Position numbers and translations under genes: made by a program. Shown here one piece after another: positions 23,059-31,137 of a DNA stretch of 34,301 bases. The stretch is from CAYZBM01 sp964476705. Its GTDB lineage: Bacteria > Pseudomonadota > Alphaproteobacteria > Rickettsiales > UBA6187. The notes beneath the pieces were generated by a model that saw nothing but the letters and a program-made list of their open reading frames with translations, did not search any database and was not told the DNA's origin. Every line of letters starts with the position of its first letter. Position 1 is the first letter of the stretch. Where the stretch lies: contig CAYZBM010000010.1 in the NCBI GenBank assembly GCA_964476705.1, forward strand, positions 1-34,301, read 5' to 3'.

Positions 23059-25050
23059 ATGAGATTATTCATATATTTCATAACATTATACTTATTATGC
23101 TTTTCGGCTAACGCTACTACTTTAGAACATGATCAGACTTTTATTAAAAAAGCTGAGAATATTATCAATTTAACTCTAAACAGTAAATATGAAAAGGCTC
23201 ACTACGAAGCATCAATTAGCAATAATAAAACCTTACAAGATTTAGTAAAATGGATAAGATATCAAAGGGGTGAATCTGGAGTTGATTATCCTACAATTAT
23301 GGAATTTGTTGAAACTCATAAAGAATGGCCACGCCTAGAACTAATTAAAAATTTTGCAGAATATTCTTTAGGTGATCATATCCCCCCTAAAGATATAATT
23401 AAATATTTCAGTAAAAAAGATCCCCAAACCCCTTACGGTAAATATCTTTTGCTTAAGGCAAAAATATCATTAAATAAAAACAAAGAAGACATTAATAAAC
23501 TTCTAAAAGAAACTTGGGTAGAATACGACTTCACTCCACAAAGCGAGCAAGAATTTTTAAATAAATATGGCGCTAAACTTACACAAAAAGATTATATAGA
23601 ACGTATAGACCGGCTATTATGGGACAACAAAACCGCAGCGGCAACTAGATTATTTAATAAAATAGATGATAGCCATAGATTAGCCTTTAATGCACGAATT
23701 TTAATGTCGAGAGACAGCCCATCATCAGCTCAGGCTCTCAAACAAGTTCCGGAAAGATTAATTAATATGCCTGGATTATTATATGAACGAGTAATGTGGC
23801 ATAAAAGACGAAAAAATTATGACTATGCATTATTTTATTTAGTTAAAGCCGGTAACGATACTAATCACCGCAAAGAATGGTGGGAAGTAAGAAACTTATT
23901 AATTAGAGAATTAATCCAAATTCAAAGTTACAAGAATGCTTATATTTTAGCAAATACAGCAAATAATGAGAAAGGATCAGTAGAATATGCTGATAGTGAA
24001 TGGTTAGCTGGTTGGATCGCCACTGAATTTTTAAATCGGCCACAAGATGGTTATAAGCATTTTTATAATATGTTCCAAAATGTTAAATCATCTATTAGCT
24101 CATCACGAGCTAGTTATTGGGCTGCAAAAGCGGCGGAAAAAAATGGCAATACTCAAATTGCCCAAGATTGGTATAAAATTGCTTTAAGCCAACCAACTAC
24201 TTTTTACGGTCAGTTAGCACATAGTAAAATTATGCCAGGTAGTAAACCGGTTATTCCAGCATTTCCAGTACCTGGAGAAAAAGATCTAAAAGCTTTTAAA
24301 GAAAGTAGTGTAGTAAATGCAATAATAATTCTTATTGAAACTGAAAATTATATTCTTGCTGAAGCATTTATTAAATCAGCTATGGAAAAAATAGACTCAT
24401 TACCTTTGATGGCCTTAATTAGCGAAATCGGGTTACATACTAAGAAAAAATACTTGTCGGTAGTTGCAAGTAAAGAAGCACTACGCAAAGGAGTAGTATT
24501 AACCAAAACTGGCTATCCAGTAATTGCCAATATAGCGCAAACCGAAGTAGGAAATGATCTAGTCTTGGGTATCATTAGACAAGAAAGTAATTTTGATCCC
24601 AGCGCCAGAAGTGCCGCTAACGCCATCGGATTAATGCAAGTCTTACCAGGAACGGCTCATAATATTGCTCGTAATTTAGGACTTAGATATAATAACAATC
24701 TACTAATTTACGATCCAGCTTTTAACATAAAAATTGGTGGCGCTTATATTAATAGATTATACAAAAATCTAGGCGACTCTTATCTATTAGCAATAGCCTC
24801 GTATAATGCAGGACCTGCTAATGTTTCCAAATGGGTTAAACTAAATAAAGATCCTAGAAAAATGACCAATATTGACGATATTATAAATTGGATAGAATTA
24901 ATTCCTTTTGCCGAAACTCGTAATTATGTACAAAGAGTACTAGAAAATAAGAATATCTACCATTTTCTACTTTATGAAGACGCACATAGTATAACAGATG
25001 ATTTAAAACCTAAAAAAATAGCTTTCCAAAGTGATAATTTGCACAAATAG
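23059..25050 (+). CDS. slt: Soluble lytic murein transglycosylase
   Basis: Periplasmic GH23 lytic transglycosylase that cuts peptidoglycan to anhydromuropeptides. Start set at ATG 23059, which begins a clean signal peptide (MRLFIYFITLYLLCFSANA); the earlier ATG at 23011 would bury it. About 663 residues: an alpha-superhelical region rich in paired helices (SLT70 'U domain'-like), then the catalytic domain with GIIRQESNFDPSARS (catalytic Glu in RQES), AIGLMQVLPGTA and AIASYNAGPANVSKW. The length fits Slt70. It is a monocistronic gene divergent from fabD. Confidence 0.95.
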   Translation: MRLFIYFITLYLLCFSANATTLEHDQTFIKKAENIINLTLNSKYEKAHYEASISNNKTLQDLVKWIRYQRGESGVDYPTIMEFVETHKEWPRLELIKNFAEYSLGDHIPPKDIIKYFSKKDPQTPYGKYLLLKAKISLNKNKEDINKLLKETWVEYDFTPQSEQEFLNKYGAKLTQKDYIERIDRLLWDNKTAAATRLFNKIDDSHRLAFNARILMSRDSPSSAQALKQVPERLINMPGLLYERVMWHKRRKNYDYALFYLVKAGNDTNHRKEWWEVRNLLIRELIQIQSYKNAYILANTANNEKGSVEYADSEWLAGWIATEFLNRPQDGYKHFYNMFQNVKSSISSSRASYWAAKAAEKNGNTQIAQDWYKIALSQPTTFYGQLAHSKIMPGSKPVIPAFPVPGEKDLKAFKESSVVNAIIILIETENYILAEAFIKSAMEKIDSLPLMALISEIGLHTKKKYLSVVASKEALRKGVVLTKTGYPVIANIAQTEVGNDLVLGIIRQESNFDPSARSAANAIGLMQVLPGTAHNIARNLGLRYNNNLLIYDPAFNIKIGGAYINRLYKNLGDSYLLAIASYNAGPANVSKWVKLNKDPRKMTNIDDIINWIELIPFAETRNYVQRVLENKNIYHFLLYEDAHSITDDLKPKKIAFQSDNLHK

Positions 25051-25107
25051 ATATAAGATCTAGGTATTTCTTAATTTTTTCTTAACGTTTAGAGAATATA
25101 ATTAATC

Positions 25108-25123
25108 TAACTAAATTTAGTTA
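25108..25123. repeat. 16-base palindrome between slt and the EAL gene
   Basis: TAACTAAATTTAGTTA is a perfect palindrome followed by TTTTTAA. It could be a weak terminator of slt or an operator of the next gene; it has no loop. Confidence 0.35.
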
Positions 25124-25162
25124 TTTTTAATTACCTTAGACCTTTAAGATTAGTAATACTAT

Positions 25163-26416
25163 ATGCATCAGTTACCAATACAAGCAAATGGTTTTAATTT
25201 ATCTGAGCTAATGGCACAGCTTGATCAGTTAGTTAGAAAGATGCAAACAACTAGTGTTGATGCTGGGTTACTTTATATCTCTCTTGATAACTTAGCTATG
25301 GTTATCAGTAGCCATGGTTACAATTACGCCGACCAAATTGTTAGTGATTTATGCCATCAAATAGATCAGGTATTATTAAATAATAACGATTTAATCGCCA
25401 GAGTCGACAAAGATCATATCTGTGTAGTTTTAGAAAATTATACCACATTAGAATTAGAACAAAAAGCGCTAGAAATATTTCATTTTATAATTAATTATGG
25501 CTGCTTAAATTCAAAAACTCCATTACAATTAACTACATTTATAGGGGGTGCTGACTTTTCTGAATTAACCGATAATTCTAGTGATATTTTTAATAAAGCC
25601 TACGTTGCTTTAAATGACGCTAAAGAAAATTGCTCTCATTATGTTTTATATAAAAGCATTAATAATCACAAAAATACTTCAAAACATCAATTACTTTTGG
25701 CCAATTATCTCCAGCAAGCCTTTTTAAAAGACAGGCTACATTTAGCTTATCAACCAATAATCGATGCCAAAACTAAAAAACCAGCTTTTTACGAATGTTT
25801 ACTTAGAATCGTTGATGATAATAATGAAGTACTTTCGGTGGGACCATTTATTCCGGTCGTAGAAAAAATGGGCTTTATTGATGTAATAGATAGCTTGGCG
25901 ATGAAAATGGCGGTGGCCGAACTCGAAGCCAACCCTAATTTAATATTAACTGTTAATGCTTCCAATATAACTCTGCAGCAACCCAAATGGTTGGCTATGG
26001 TTTTAGAATTACTAAAAGATCCGAATATTGCCAAAAGATTAATAGTCGAAATTACTGAAACTGCTGAATATAAAATTTTAGATAAATTAGCTTATTCTAT
26101 TAATGTACTAAAACAAACTGGCTGTAAAATTGCTATTGATGATTTTGGTACCGGCAATACTTCATTTTCACAAATTAAAAACCTACCTATAGATATCGTT
26201 AAGATTGACGGCTCTTTTGTAAAAAATATGCTAGACAACAGCGCTAATTATGCCTTTGTACAAACTTTAATTGAACTTGGGCAAAAACTTGGCTTTAAAA
26301 CCATTGCTGAATTTGTTGAAACTAAAGAAGTAGCAAAAGCCCTAACCGATCTTAAAGTAGATTATATGCAAGGTTATTATTTTGCTAAGCCTGATTTAAA
26401 ACGCCCGTGGCTATAA
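25163..26416 (+). CDS. EAL-domain c-di-GMP phosphodiesterase with degenerate GGDEF
   Basis: A 417-residue soluble protein. Residues about 30-165 have a GGDEF fold, but the signature position reads ARVDKDHICVVL, so it cannot make c-di-GMP. Residues about 180-410 are an EAL domain: ECLLR (Glu211, EAL written ECL), VNASN (Asn265), IVEITE (Glu296), IDDFGTGNTSF (Asp326-Asp327), VKIDGSF (Lys347), AEFVE and YMQGYYFAKP (Gln403). All metal and catalytic residues are in place, so c-di-GMP hydrolysis is likely. No membrane helix or sensor domain is seen. It is monocistronic and convergent with the toxin-antitoxin pair. No diguanylate cyclase is in the window. Confidence 0.9.
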   Translation: MHQLPIQANGFNLSELMAQLDQLVRKMQTTSVDAGLLYISLDNLAMVISSHGYNYADQIVSDLCHQIDQVLLNNNDLIARVDKDHICVVLENYTTLELEQKALEIFHFIINYGCLNSKTPLQLTTFIGGADFSELTDNSSDIFNKAYVALNDAKENCSHYVLYKSINNHKNTSKHQLLLANYLQQAFLKDRLHLAYQPIIDAKTKKPAFYECLLRIVDDNNEVLSVGPFIPVVEKMGFIDVIDSLAMKMAVAELEANPNLILTVNASNITLQQPKWLAMVLELLKDPNIAKRLIVEITETAEYKILDKLAYSINVLKQTGCKIAIDDFGTGNTSFSQIKNLPIDIVKIDGSFVKNMLDNSANYAFVQTLIELGQKLGFKTIAEFVETKEVAKALTDLKVDYMQGYYFAKPDLKRPWL

Positions 26417-26439
26417 CAATTTCAGCATTCAAATTAAAG

Positions 26440-26787
26440 CTAAACTAAAGGATTCCTAATTAGCAAACTAGCTAATTTTTTTAATACTTCAGAAAATGTT
26501 GCTGAACTACTGGAACATATAAATTTGGCTTCTCTTTCTATCCAATCTACAGATCTAACTGAGTCTACTAAGACTACTCCCTTTACTCCCTCCTGATTAA
26601 TTTTAACTTCAAAAGGATAGCCTTTTTCTTGACTAGTTATAGGAACCACAATCGCTTTTCCATATTGATTATATTCTTTTGGCGAAAGAACTAAAGCTGG
26701 TCGTCTTTTACTTATTTCCTTACCTAGAATAGGATCAAAATTAAGCCATAATATATCACCTCTATGAGGAATGTATTTTTTCTTCAT
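26440..26787 (-). CDS. MazF/PemK-family toxin
   Basis: Start set at ATG 26787 (MKKKYIPHRGD); a TTG two codons earlier is less likely. 115 residues with the CcdB/PemK barrel fold: HRGDILWLNFDPILGKE, KRRPALVLSP and AIVVPITSQ, then VKGVVLVDSVRSVDW. These fit the MazF mRNA interferases, including the conserved Arg/Pro and the Ser/Thr of the active-site region. The ATG is ten bases downstream of the antitoxin stop, the usual MazEF order. Sequence specificity of cleavage cannot be read from sequence. Confidence 0.92.
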   Translation of the reverse strand: MKKKYIPHRGDILWLNFDPILGKEISKRRPALVLSPKEYNQYGKAIVVPITSQEKGYPFEVKINQEGVKGVVLVDSVRSVDWIEREAKFICSSSSATFSEVLKKLASLLIRNPLV

Positions 26788-26797
26788 AATCAAACAA

Positions 26798-27085
26798 TTA
26801 CCATATTTCCTTTCCTACAGATTTTTGGGATATTAAGGAATCCTCGTTAGAATGTTGATTTTCAGGAGTGATTTTACTTAACATCTCGGATAAATTAAGA
26901 TCTCGAGATAATTCAAAAAAAGGATCAAATTCTACAGATTCTAAAATCACTTTTCCGCCGTCAAGGGAGATTTTAATTTCTGAGCCATCTTTTAAACTTA
27001 AAGCATCAATAATTTTCTTAGGAAGCCTTATAGCTAAGCTATTTCCCCATCCTTTTATTGAAGTACGCGCAATTATATCTGACAT
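26798..27085 (-). CDS. MazE-like antitoxin, AbrB-fold
   Basis: Start set at ATG 27085 (MSDIIARTS), preceded by AAAGGAG; the longer frame to 27172 runs across the promoter and is rejected. 95 residues. The N-terminal swapped-hairpin DNA-binding domain reads SIKGWGNSLAIRLPKKIIDALSL (split here as SIKGWGNSLAIRLP and KKIIDALSL), typical of MazE. The C-terminal half (about 50-95, acidic/Ser-Asn rich) would wrap the toxin. It is expected to bind the palindrome in its own promoter at 27122-27141. Confidence 0.92.
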   Translation of the reverse strand: MSDIIARTSIKGWGNSLAIRLPKKIIDALSLKDGSEIKISLDGGKVILESVEFDPFFELSRDLNLSEMLSKITPENQHSNEDSLISQKSVGKEIW

Positions 27086-27121
27086 GATTTTTAACTCCTT
27101 TAGAGACACATTAACAATTAT

Positions 27122-27150
27122 AGTATATACTAGTATATACTTATTGTCAA
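27122..27150 (-). promoter_or_regulatory. mazEF promoter with 20-base perfect palindromic operator
   Basis: On the minus strand -35 TTGACA (27150-27145), 17-base spacer, -10 TATACT (27127-27122). The perfect palindrome AGTATATACTAGTATATACT (27122-27141) covers the -10 box and most of the spacer, so a bound antitoxin would block polymerase. This is the sharpest operator-promoter overlap in the window. Confidence 0.8.
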
Positions 27151-27252
27151 TATTCAAATTTATTAATTGCATAAAGAGCTAATATCTTTTAAGTATAGTT
27201 TTAAGGCCAGACGCCAATAAAACAGCTTTAAATTAGTTTAAATAGGTACAAA

Positions 27253-28248
27253 ATGCAGACAAGAGTTCTATCCGGTGTCCAACCTACCGGCAACTTACAT
27301 TTAGGTAATTATTTAGGAGCTATCAAAAATTGGACTTTATTACAAGATGAACATGAATGTTTATTTTGTATAGTTGATCTCCACGCAATCACCGTATTTC
27401 AAGAACCAGAAAAACTAAAAGCTGCAACCTATGATACGATAGCCGCCTATATTGCTTGCGGAATAGATCCAAAAAAATCAGCAATTTTTAATCAAGCTAG
27501 TGTTAAAGCTCATTGTGAACTTGCCTGGATTTTAGGCACTATAACTCCTCTTGGTTGGCTCAACCGAATGACCCAATTTAAAGAAAAATCCGGGAAATAT
27601 AAAGAAAATAGCGGCCTAGGACTTTATAGCTATCCGGTACTTATGGCTGCAGATATTCTTTTATATCACGCAACTCATGTGCCAGTTGGCGACGACCAAA
27701 AACAACATCTAGAACTAACTCGCGATATTGCAGCACTTTTTAATCGTACATATAATAAAGAATATTTTAAACTACCAGAGCCCTTAATTCAAAAAGAAGC
27801 TAGCCGCATAATGAGCCTTAGAGATGGCACAAAAAAAATGAGTAAATCCGACGAATCTGATTATTCCAGGATTAACTTAAGTGATACAGCTGATGATATT
27901 ATTCGTAAAATTAGAAAAGCCAAATCTGATATTTTTGAAGGTATTAGCTATGACGAAGAAAAAAGGCCAGAAGCTAGTAATTTGCTTAATATATATATTG
28001 CCATAACTGGTCAAGAACGTAAAAAAACCTACGCTGAATTTGAAAATTATGGTTTTTCTAAATTTAAAGATACTCTAGCTGAAGCCTTAGTTGAACACTT
28101 AAGTCCAATAAATAATGAATTTAGAAAATTACAAAAAGATAGGCAATATTTGCATGATTTACTAGCAAAAGGCAAGGAAAAGGCGAACTTTATAGCCGAA
28201 ACTCATATCAAAGAAATAAAAGATATAGTTGGCTTTGTTAATGTTTAA
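27253..28248 (+). CDS. trpS: Tryptophanyl-tRNA synthetase
   Basis: Class I synthetase charging tRNA-Trp. 331 residues, normal length. The HIGH-type motif is PTGNLHLGNYLGA near the start, and the KMSKS motif is KKMSKSDESD in the middle. TPLGWLNRMTQFKEK and PVLMAADILLYHATHVPVGDDQKQH (given here as PVLMAADILLYHA and VPVGDDQKQH) are family hallmarks. ATG 27253 begins MQTRVLSGVQPTG. It is followed by nadA after 122 bases. Confidence 0.97.
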   Translation: MQTRVLSGVQPTGNLHLGNYLGAIKNWTLLQDEHECLFCIVDLHAITVFQEPEKLKAATYDTIAAYIACGIDPKKSAIFNQASVKAHCELAWILGTITPLGWLNRMTQFKEKSGKYKENSGLGLYSYPVLMAADILLYHATHVPVGDDQKQHLELTRDIAALFNRTYNKEYFKLPEPLIQKEASRIMSLRDGTKKMSKSDESDYSRINLSDTADDIIRKIRKAKSDIFEGISYDEEKRPEASNLLNIYIAITGQERKKTYAEFENYGFSKFKDTLAEALVEHLSPINNEFRKLQKDRQYLHDLLAKGKEKANFIAETHIKEIKDIVGFVNV

Positions 28249-28370
28249 ACCTTGTAATTACTACAATTATCCATTATTTAACTCAACCAGACCCTTTAAT
28301 TAGGTCCAATTGATTAACATATTATAGTTTAATCCTTGTACCATAAACAACTGTAGTTTGGCGTTTAGCA
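28249..28370. other. trpS-nadA intergenic region
   Basis: It contains a small GACC-n9-GGTC dyad (around 28290-28306) and no strong promoter hexamers. Nothing else is recognised. Confidence 0.35.
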
Positions 28371-29318
28371 ATGAAAAAAGCAGAGCAAAAAACAGATTTT
28401 ATAGCAGAAATCAAGCGTTTAAAAAAAGAATTAAACGCCATTATTCTTGCGCATTATTATCAAGATGCTGATATTCAAGATATCGCTGATTTTATTGGCG
28501 ATTCATTAGAATTATCCCGTAAAGCAGCTAATACTAATGCCGATATCGTAGTTTTTTGCGGCGTAACTTTTATGGCCGATGTGGCAAAAATATTAAATCC
28601 CGATAAAATGGTTTTAGTCCCGGATTTGGCCGCTGGTTGCTCACTGGAAGATTCTTGTAAGCCTGAAGAATTTAGAGATTTTTTAAAAGATAAAGAAGAC
28701 CATATCGTCCTTACCTATATTAATTCTTCGATAGAGGTTAAGGCTTTATCTGATATTATCGTAACTTCTTCAAGTGCTGAAAAAATTATCAACCAAATTC
28801 CTAAAGATAAGCCTATAGTATTTGGTCCAGATAAATATTTAGGCAGTTACCTTATCCGCAAAACTGGTAGAGATATGGTATTGTGGAATGGTAGCTGTAT
28901 TGTTCATGAGCGATTTTCTGAAAAAGAACTAGTAAAATTAATTACTTTTCACCCAAAAGCTAAAGTAATAGCCCATCCTGAATGTAGTGAAAATATCTTA
29001 AATTATGCTGACCATATTGGCTCTACCTCATCATTGCTTAAATATACTAAAGATAACAAAGATAATGAATTTATAGTTCTTACGGAACCTGGAATTATTC
29101 ATCAAATGCAGCTAGCTTCACCTAATAAGATATTTTATCAAGTGCCAGGAATTAATGATGGCGCATGTTTTGCTTGTAATCAATGCCCATATATGCGACT
29201 AAATACCTTAGAGAAAATTTATCAAACTATGATAAACTTAACTCCAGAAATTAAAATTGCTCCAGACATGCTTATAAAAGCTAAGCGTCCTTTGGATAAT
29301 ATGCTAAAAATGGCTTAA
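28371..29318 (+). CDS. nadA: Quinolinate synthase A
   Basis: Condenses iminoaspartate with dihydroxyacetone phosphate to quinolinate, a step of de novo NAD synthesis, using a [4Fe-4S] cluster. 315 residues, the compact form of the enzyme. LAHYYQDADIQDIADFIGDSL is near the start (split: LAHYYQDADIQDI, ADFIGDSL). Cluster-ligand candidates are Cys90 (AAGCSLEDSC), the Cys in NGSCIVHERF, and the Cys in FACNQCPYMR; HPECSENI holds another conserved cysteine. nadB and nadC are not in the window. The 3' end is two bases from rlmE, so the two are one transcript. Confidence 0.96.
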   Translation: MKKAEQKTDFIAEIKRLKKELNAIILAHYYQDADIQDIADFIGDSLELSRKAANTNADIVVFCGVTFMADVAKILNPDKMVLVPDLAAGCSLEDSCKPEEFRDFLKDKEDHIVLTYINSSIEVKALSDIIVTSSSAEKIINQIPKDKPIVFGPDKYLGSYLIRKTGRDMVLWNGSCIVHERFSEKELVKLITFHPKAKVIAHPECSENILNYADHIGSTSSLLKYTKDNKDNEFIVLTEPGIIHQMQLASPNKIFYQVPGINDGACFACNQCPYMRLNTLEKIYQTMINLTPEIKIAPDMLIKAKRPLDNMLKMA

Positions 29319-29320
29319 AA

Positions 29321-29992
29321 ATGGAAAGTAATAATAGAAATTATCGTGGATTGCATGTCAGAGTAAAAACTGCCAAAGGCAGAAAAACTTCATCAAAACT
29401 TTGGTTAGAAAGACAATTAAACGATCCTTATGTTAGCAAGGCCAAAGCAGAAGGCTATAGGTCAAGAGCCGCATATAAACTTATTGAAATTAATGAAAAA
29501 TTTAAATTTCTTAAAAATGACATGACCGTAGTTGATTTGGGAGCAGCTCCTGGTGGCTGGTTACAAGTTCTAACAAAAAATATTAAACAAGGTAATATTA
29601 TTGGTCTTGATTTACTGGCTATAGAACCAATTAGTGGAGTTACTACCATTCAATGTGATTTTACTAGTGATGAAGGGATAGCTTTACTTGTTGAACAATT
29701 AAATGGCAAAAAAGTAGATTTAGTTTTAAGCGATATGGCCCCCTCCTCTTGCGGACATTCTTCAACTGACCATATTCGAATCATGCATATGTGTGAAATA
29801 GCCTTTGATTTTGCCAAGGATCATTTAAAACCTGGGGGGAATTTTATTTCTAAAGTGCTTAAAGGTGGAACAGAAAAAATATTACTTGAAGACTTAAAGA
29901 AAAGTTTTAAAACTGTAAAACATTGCAAACCAAATGCTTCACGCAAAGAATCTTCTGAAATGTATGTAGTGGCTATGGATTTTAGGGCTTAA
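29321..29992 (+). CDS. rlmE: 23S rRNA 2'-O-methyltransferase RlmE (FtsJ/RrmJ)
   Basis: Methylates U2552 of 23S rRNA late in large-subunit assembly. 223 residues, Rossmann methyltransferase: SRAAYKLIEINEKF with the catalytic Lys, VVDLGAAPGGWLQVL (SAM-binding motif I), DLVLSDMAPSSCGHSSTDH with the catalytic Asp, and FISKVLKGG with the second catalytic Lys; a Glu in SRKESSEMYVVA completes K-D-K-E. The N-terminus is a basic RNA-binding stretch. ATG 29321 is two bases after the nadA stop, and the ELM1-type gene starts 27 bases after its end. Confidence 0.96.
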   Translation: MESNNRNYRGLHVRVKTAKGRKTSSKLWLERQLNDPYVSKAKAEGYRSRAAYKLIEINEKFKFLKNDMTVVDLGAAPGGWLQVLTKNIKQGNIIGLDLLAIEPISGVTTIQCDFTSDEGIALLVEQLNGKKVDLVLSDMAPSSCGHSSTDHIRIMHMCEIAFDFAKDHLKPGGNFISKVLKGGTEKILLEDLKKSFKTVKHCKPNASRKESSEMYVVAMDFRA

Positions 29993-30019
29993 AACTTTTT
30001 AAAAGGGGACTTATACAAC

Positions 30020-30988
30020 ATGAGTGAAAAAATTGTTTGGATTTTAACCGACAACCGAACCGGGAATAATAACCAAGTTATTGGTTTAGCTGAAAATATC
30101 GGACTACCTTATCTAAAAAAAGAGCTAAAATATAATAAATTCGCCAAATTACCCAATAAATTAAAATTATTTAGCTTTTTAGGCTTAGACAAAAACTTAT
30201 CCACAGACTTATCACCACCATATCCAGATCTAATTATTTCAGCCGGTCGTAAGGCCGCAGCAGTTGCTTATCGCATAAAAAAATTATCTCAAGGTAAAAC
30301 TAAAATCGTCCAACTAATGGATCCAGAAATTAACTATAAATATTTTGATTTAATCATTTTGCCCGAACATGATAATGCTGACATCACTAAAAATCCTAAT
30401 ATCATAACCAGTTTTGGCGCTTTACATAAAATAACCGATGCTAATTTGCTTGCAGCTAGAGATGTCTGGCAAGAAAGATTCAAAGACCTGCCTCAAACCA
30501 AAATCTCTGTACTTGTTGGTGGTACCACTAAAGATGGCATATTTACCAATGAGCACGCTAAAGAGTTAGCTATAAAAGCTTCCGATTTTGCAAAAAAACA
30601 TAATGCTGGACTATTAATTACTACCAGCAGAAGAACTCCAAAAGAATGTATTCAAATTTTAAAAGATAATATTTTAGTGCCTTACTACCTTTATGATGCC
30701 TATAATCCAGAAGGTGAAAATCCATATATCGGACTGCTTGCAGTTGGCGATATTATTATAGCCAGTGGCGATTCAGTTTCTATGTGCACAGAAAGTTTAA
30801 GCACAGGCAAGCCCGTATATATATACGCTCCACCAGAATTAAGTAAGAAAAAACATCAATTATTTCATCAAAGATTGCTAAGCGGAGGTTATGTAAAATA
30901 CTTAAATAACGATGCTACCCTCTTTGCTGGTAAAAAAATAAATGATACTCAGAGAATTGCTAATTTCATAAAAGAACGGTTTTTATAA
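30020..30988 (+). CDS. ELM1/GtrOC1-family putative nucleotide-diphosphate-sugar transferase
   Basis: A 322-residue protein of the 'mitochondrial fission ELM1' family (plant ELM1 and alphaproteobacterial relatives), whose bacterial members look like GT-B glycosyltransferases. Seen: VWILTDNRTGNNNQVIGLAE at the N-terminus, LIISAGRKAAAVAY, VQLMDPEINYKYFDLIILPEHD (split: VQLMDPEIN, FDLIILPEHD), NIITSFGALH, VLVGGTTKDG, ITTSRRTP and IIASGDSVSMCTESLSTGKPV (the ASGDSVSM donor-site loop). ATG 30020 follows AAAAGGGGAC. The reaction is unknown in bacteria; a role in envelope sugar addition is likely but unproven. Confidence 0.88.
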   Translation: MSEKIVWILTDNRTGNNNQVIGLAENIGLPYLKKELKYNKFAKLPNKLKLFSFLGLDKNLSTDLSPPYPDLIISAGRKAAAVAYRIKKLSQGKTKIVQLMDPEINYKYFDLIILPEHDNADITKNPNIITSFGALHKITDANLLAARDVWQERFKDLPQTKISVLVGGTTKDGIFTNEHAKELAIKASDFAKKHNAGLLITTSRRTPKECIQILKDNILVPYYLYDAYNPEGENPYIGLLAVGDIIIASGDSVSMCTESLSTGKPVYIYAPPELSKKKHQLFHQRLLSGGYVKYLNNDATLFAGKKINDTQRIANFIKERFL

Positions 30989-31012
30989 AATTATCCTTGA
31001 CGCTAATATCAT

Positions 31013-31073
31013 ATATAGACTAACTATGTATCTAAGAAAAACTTAAATACATAGTTATTCAGTTCGTCTATAT
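31013..31073 (+). promoter_or_regulatory. Long hairpin upstream of the cpaC-like gene
   Basis: ATATAGAC (31013-31020) pairs with GTCTATAT (31066-31073), and TAACTATGTAT (31021-31031) pairs with ATACATAGTTA (31047-31057), giving 19 perfect pairs with one eight-base bulge (31058-31065) and a 15-base loop. A TTGACG lies at 30997-31002. No T-tract follows, so it is more likely a leader structure or operator than an intrinsic terminator of the preceding gene. Confidence 0.55.
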
Positions 31074-31137
31074 TGCAATTTATGATTTATGTATTTAGAG
31101 TTATTTTTCAAATATATTTAGTTTTAGGATTATAAAA

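Noticed and set aside
27086..27172. Longer N-terminus for the mazE-like gene
   Set aside because: It would span the promoter and operator, while ATG 27085 has AAAGGAG and begins at the family-typical residues.
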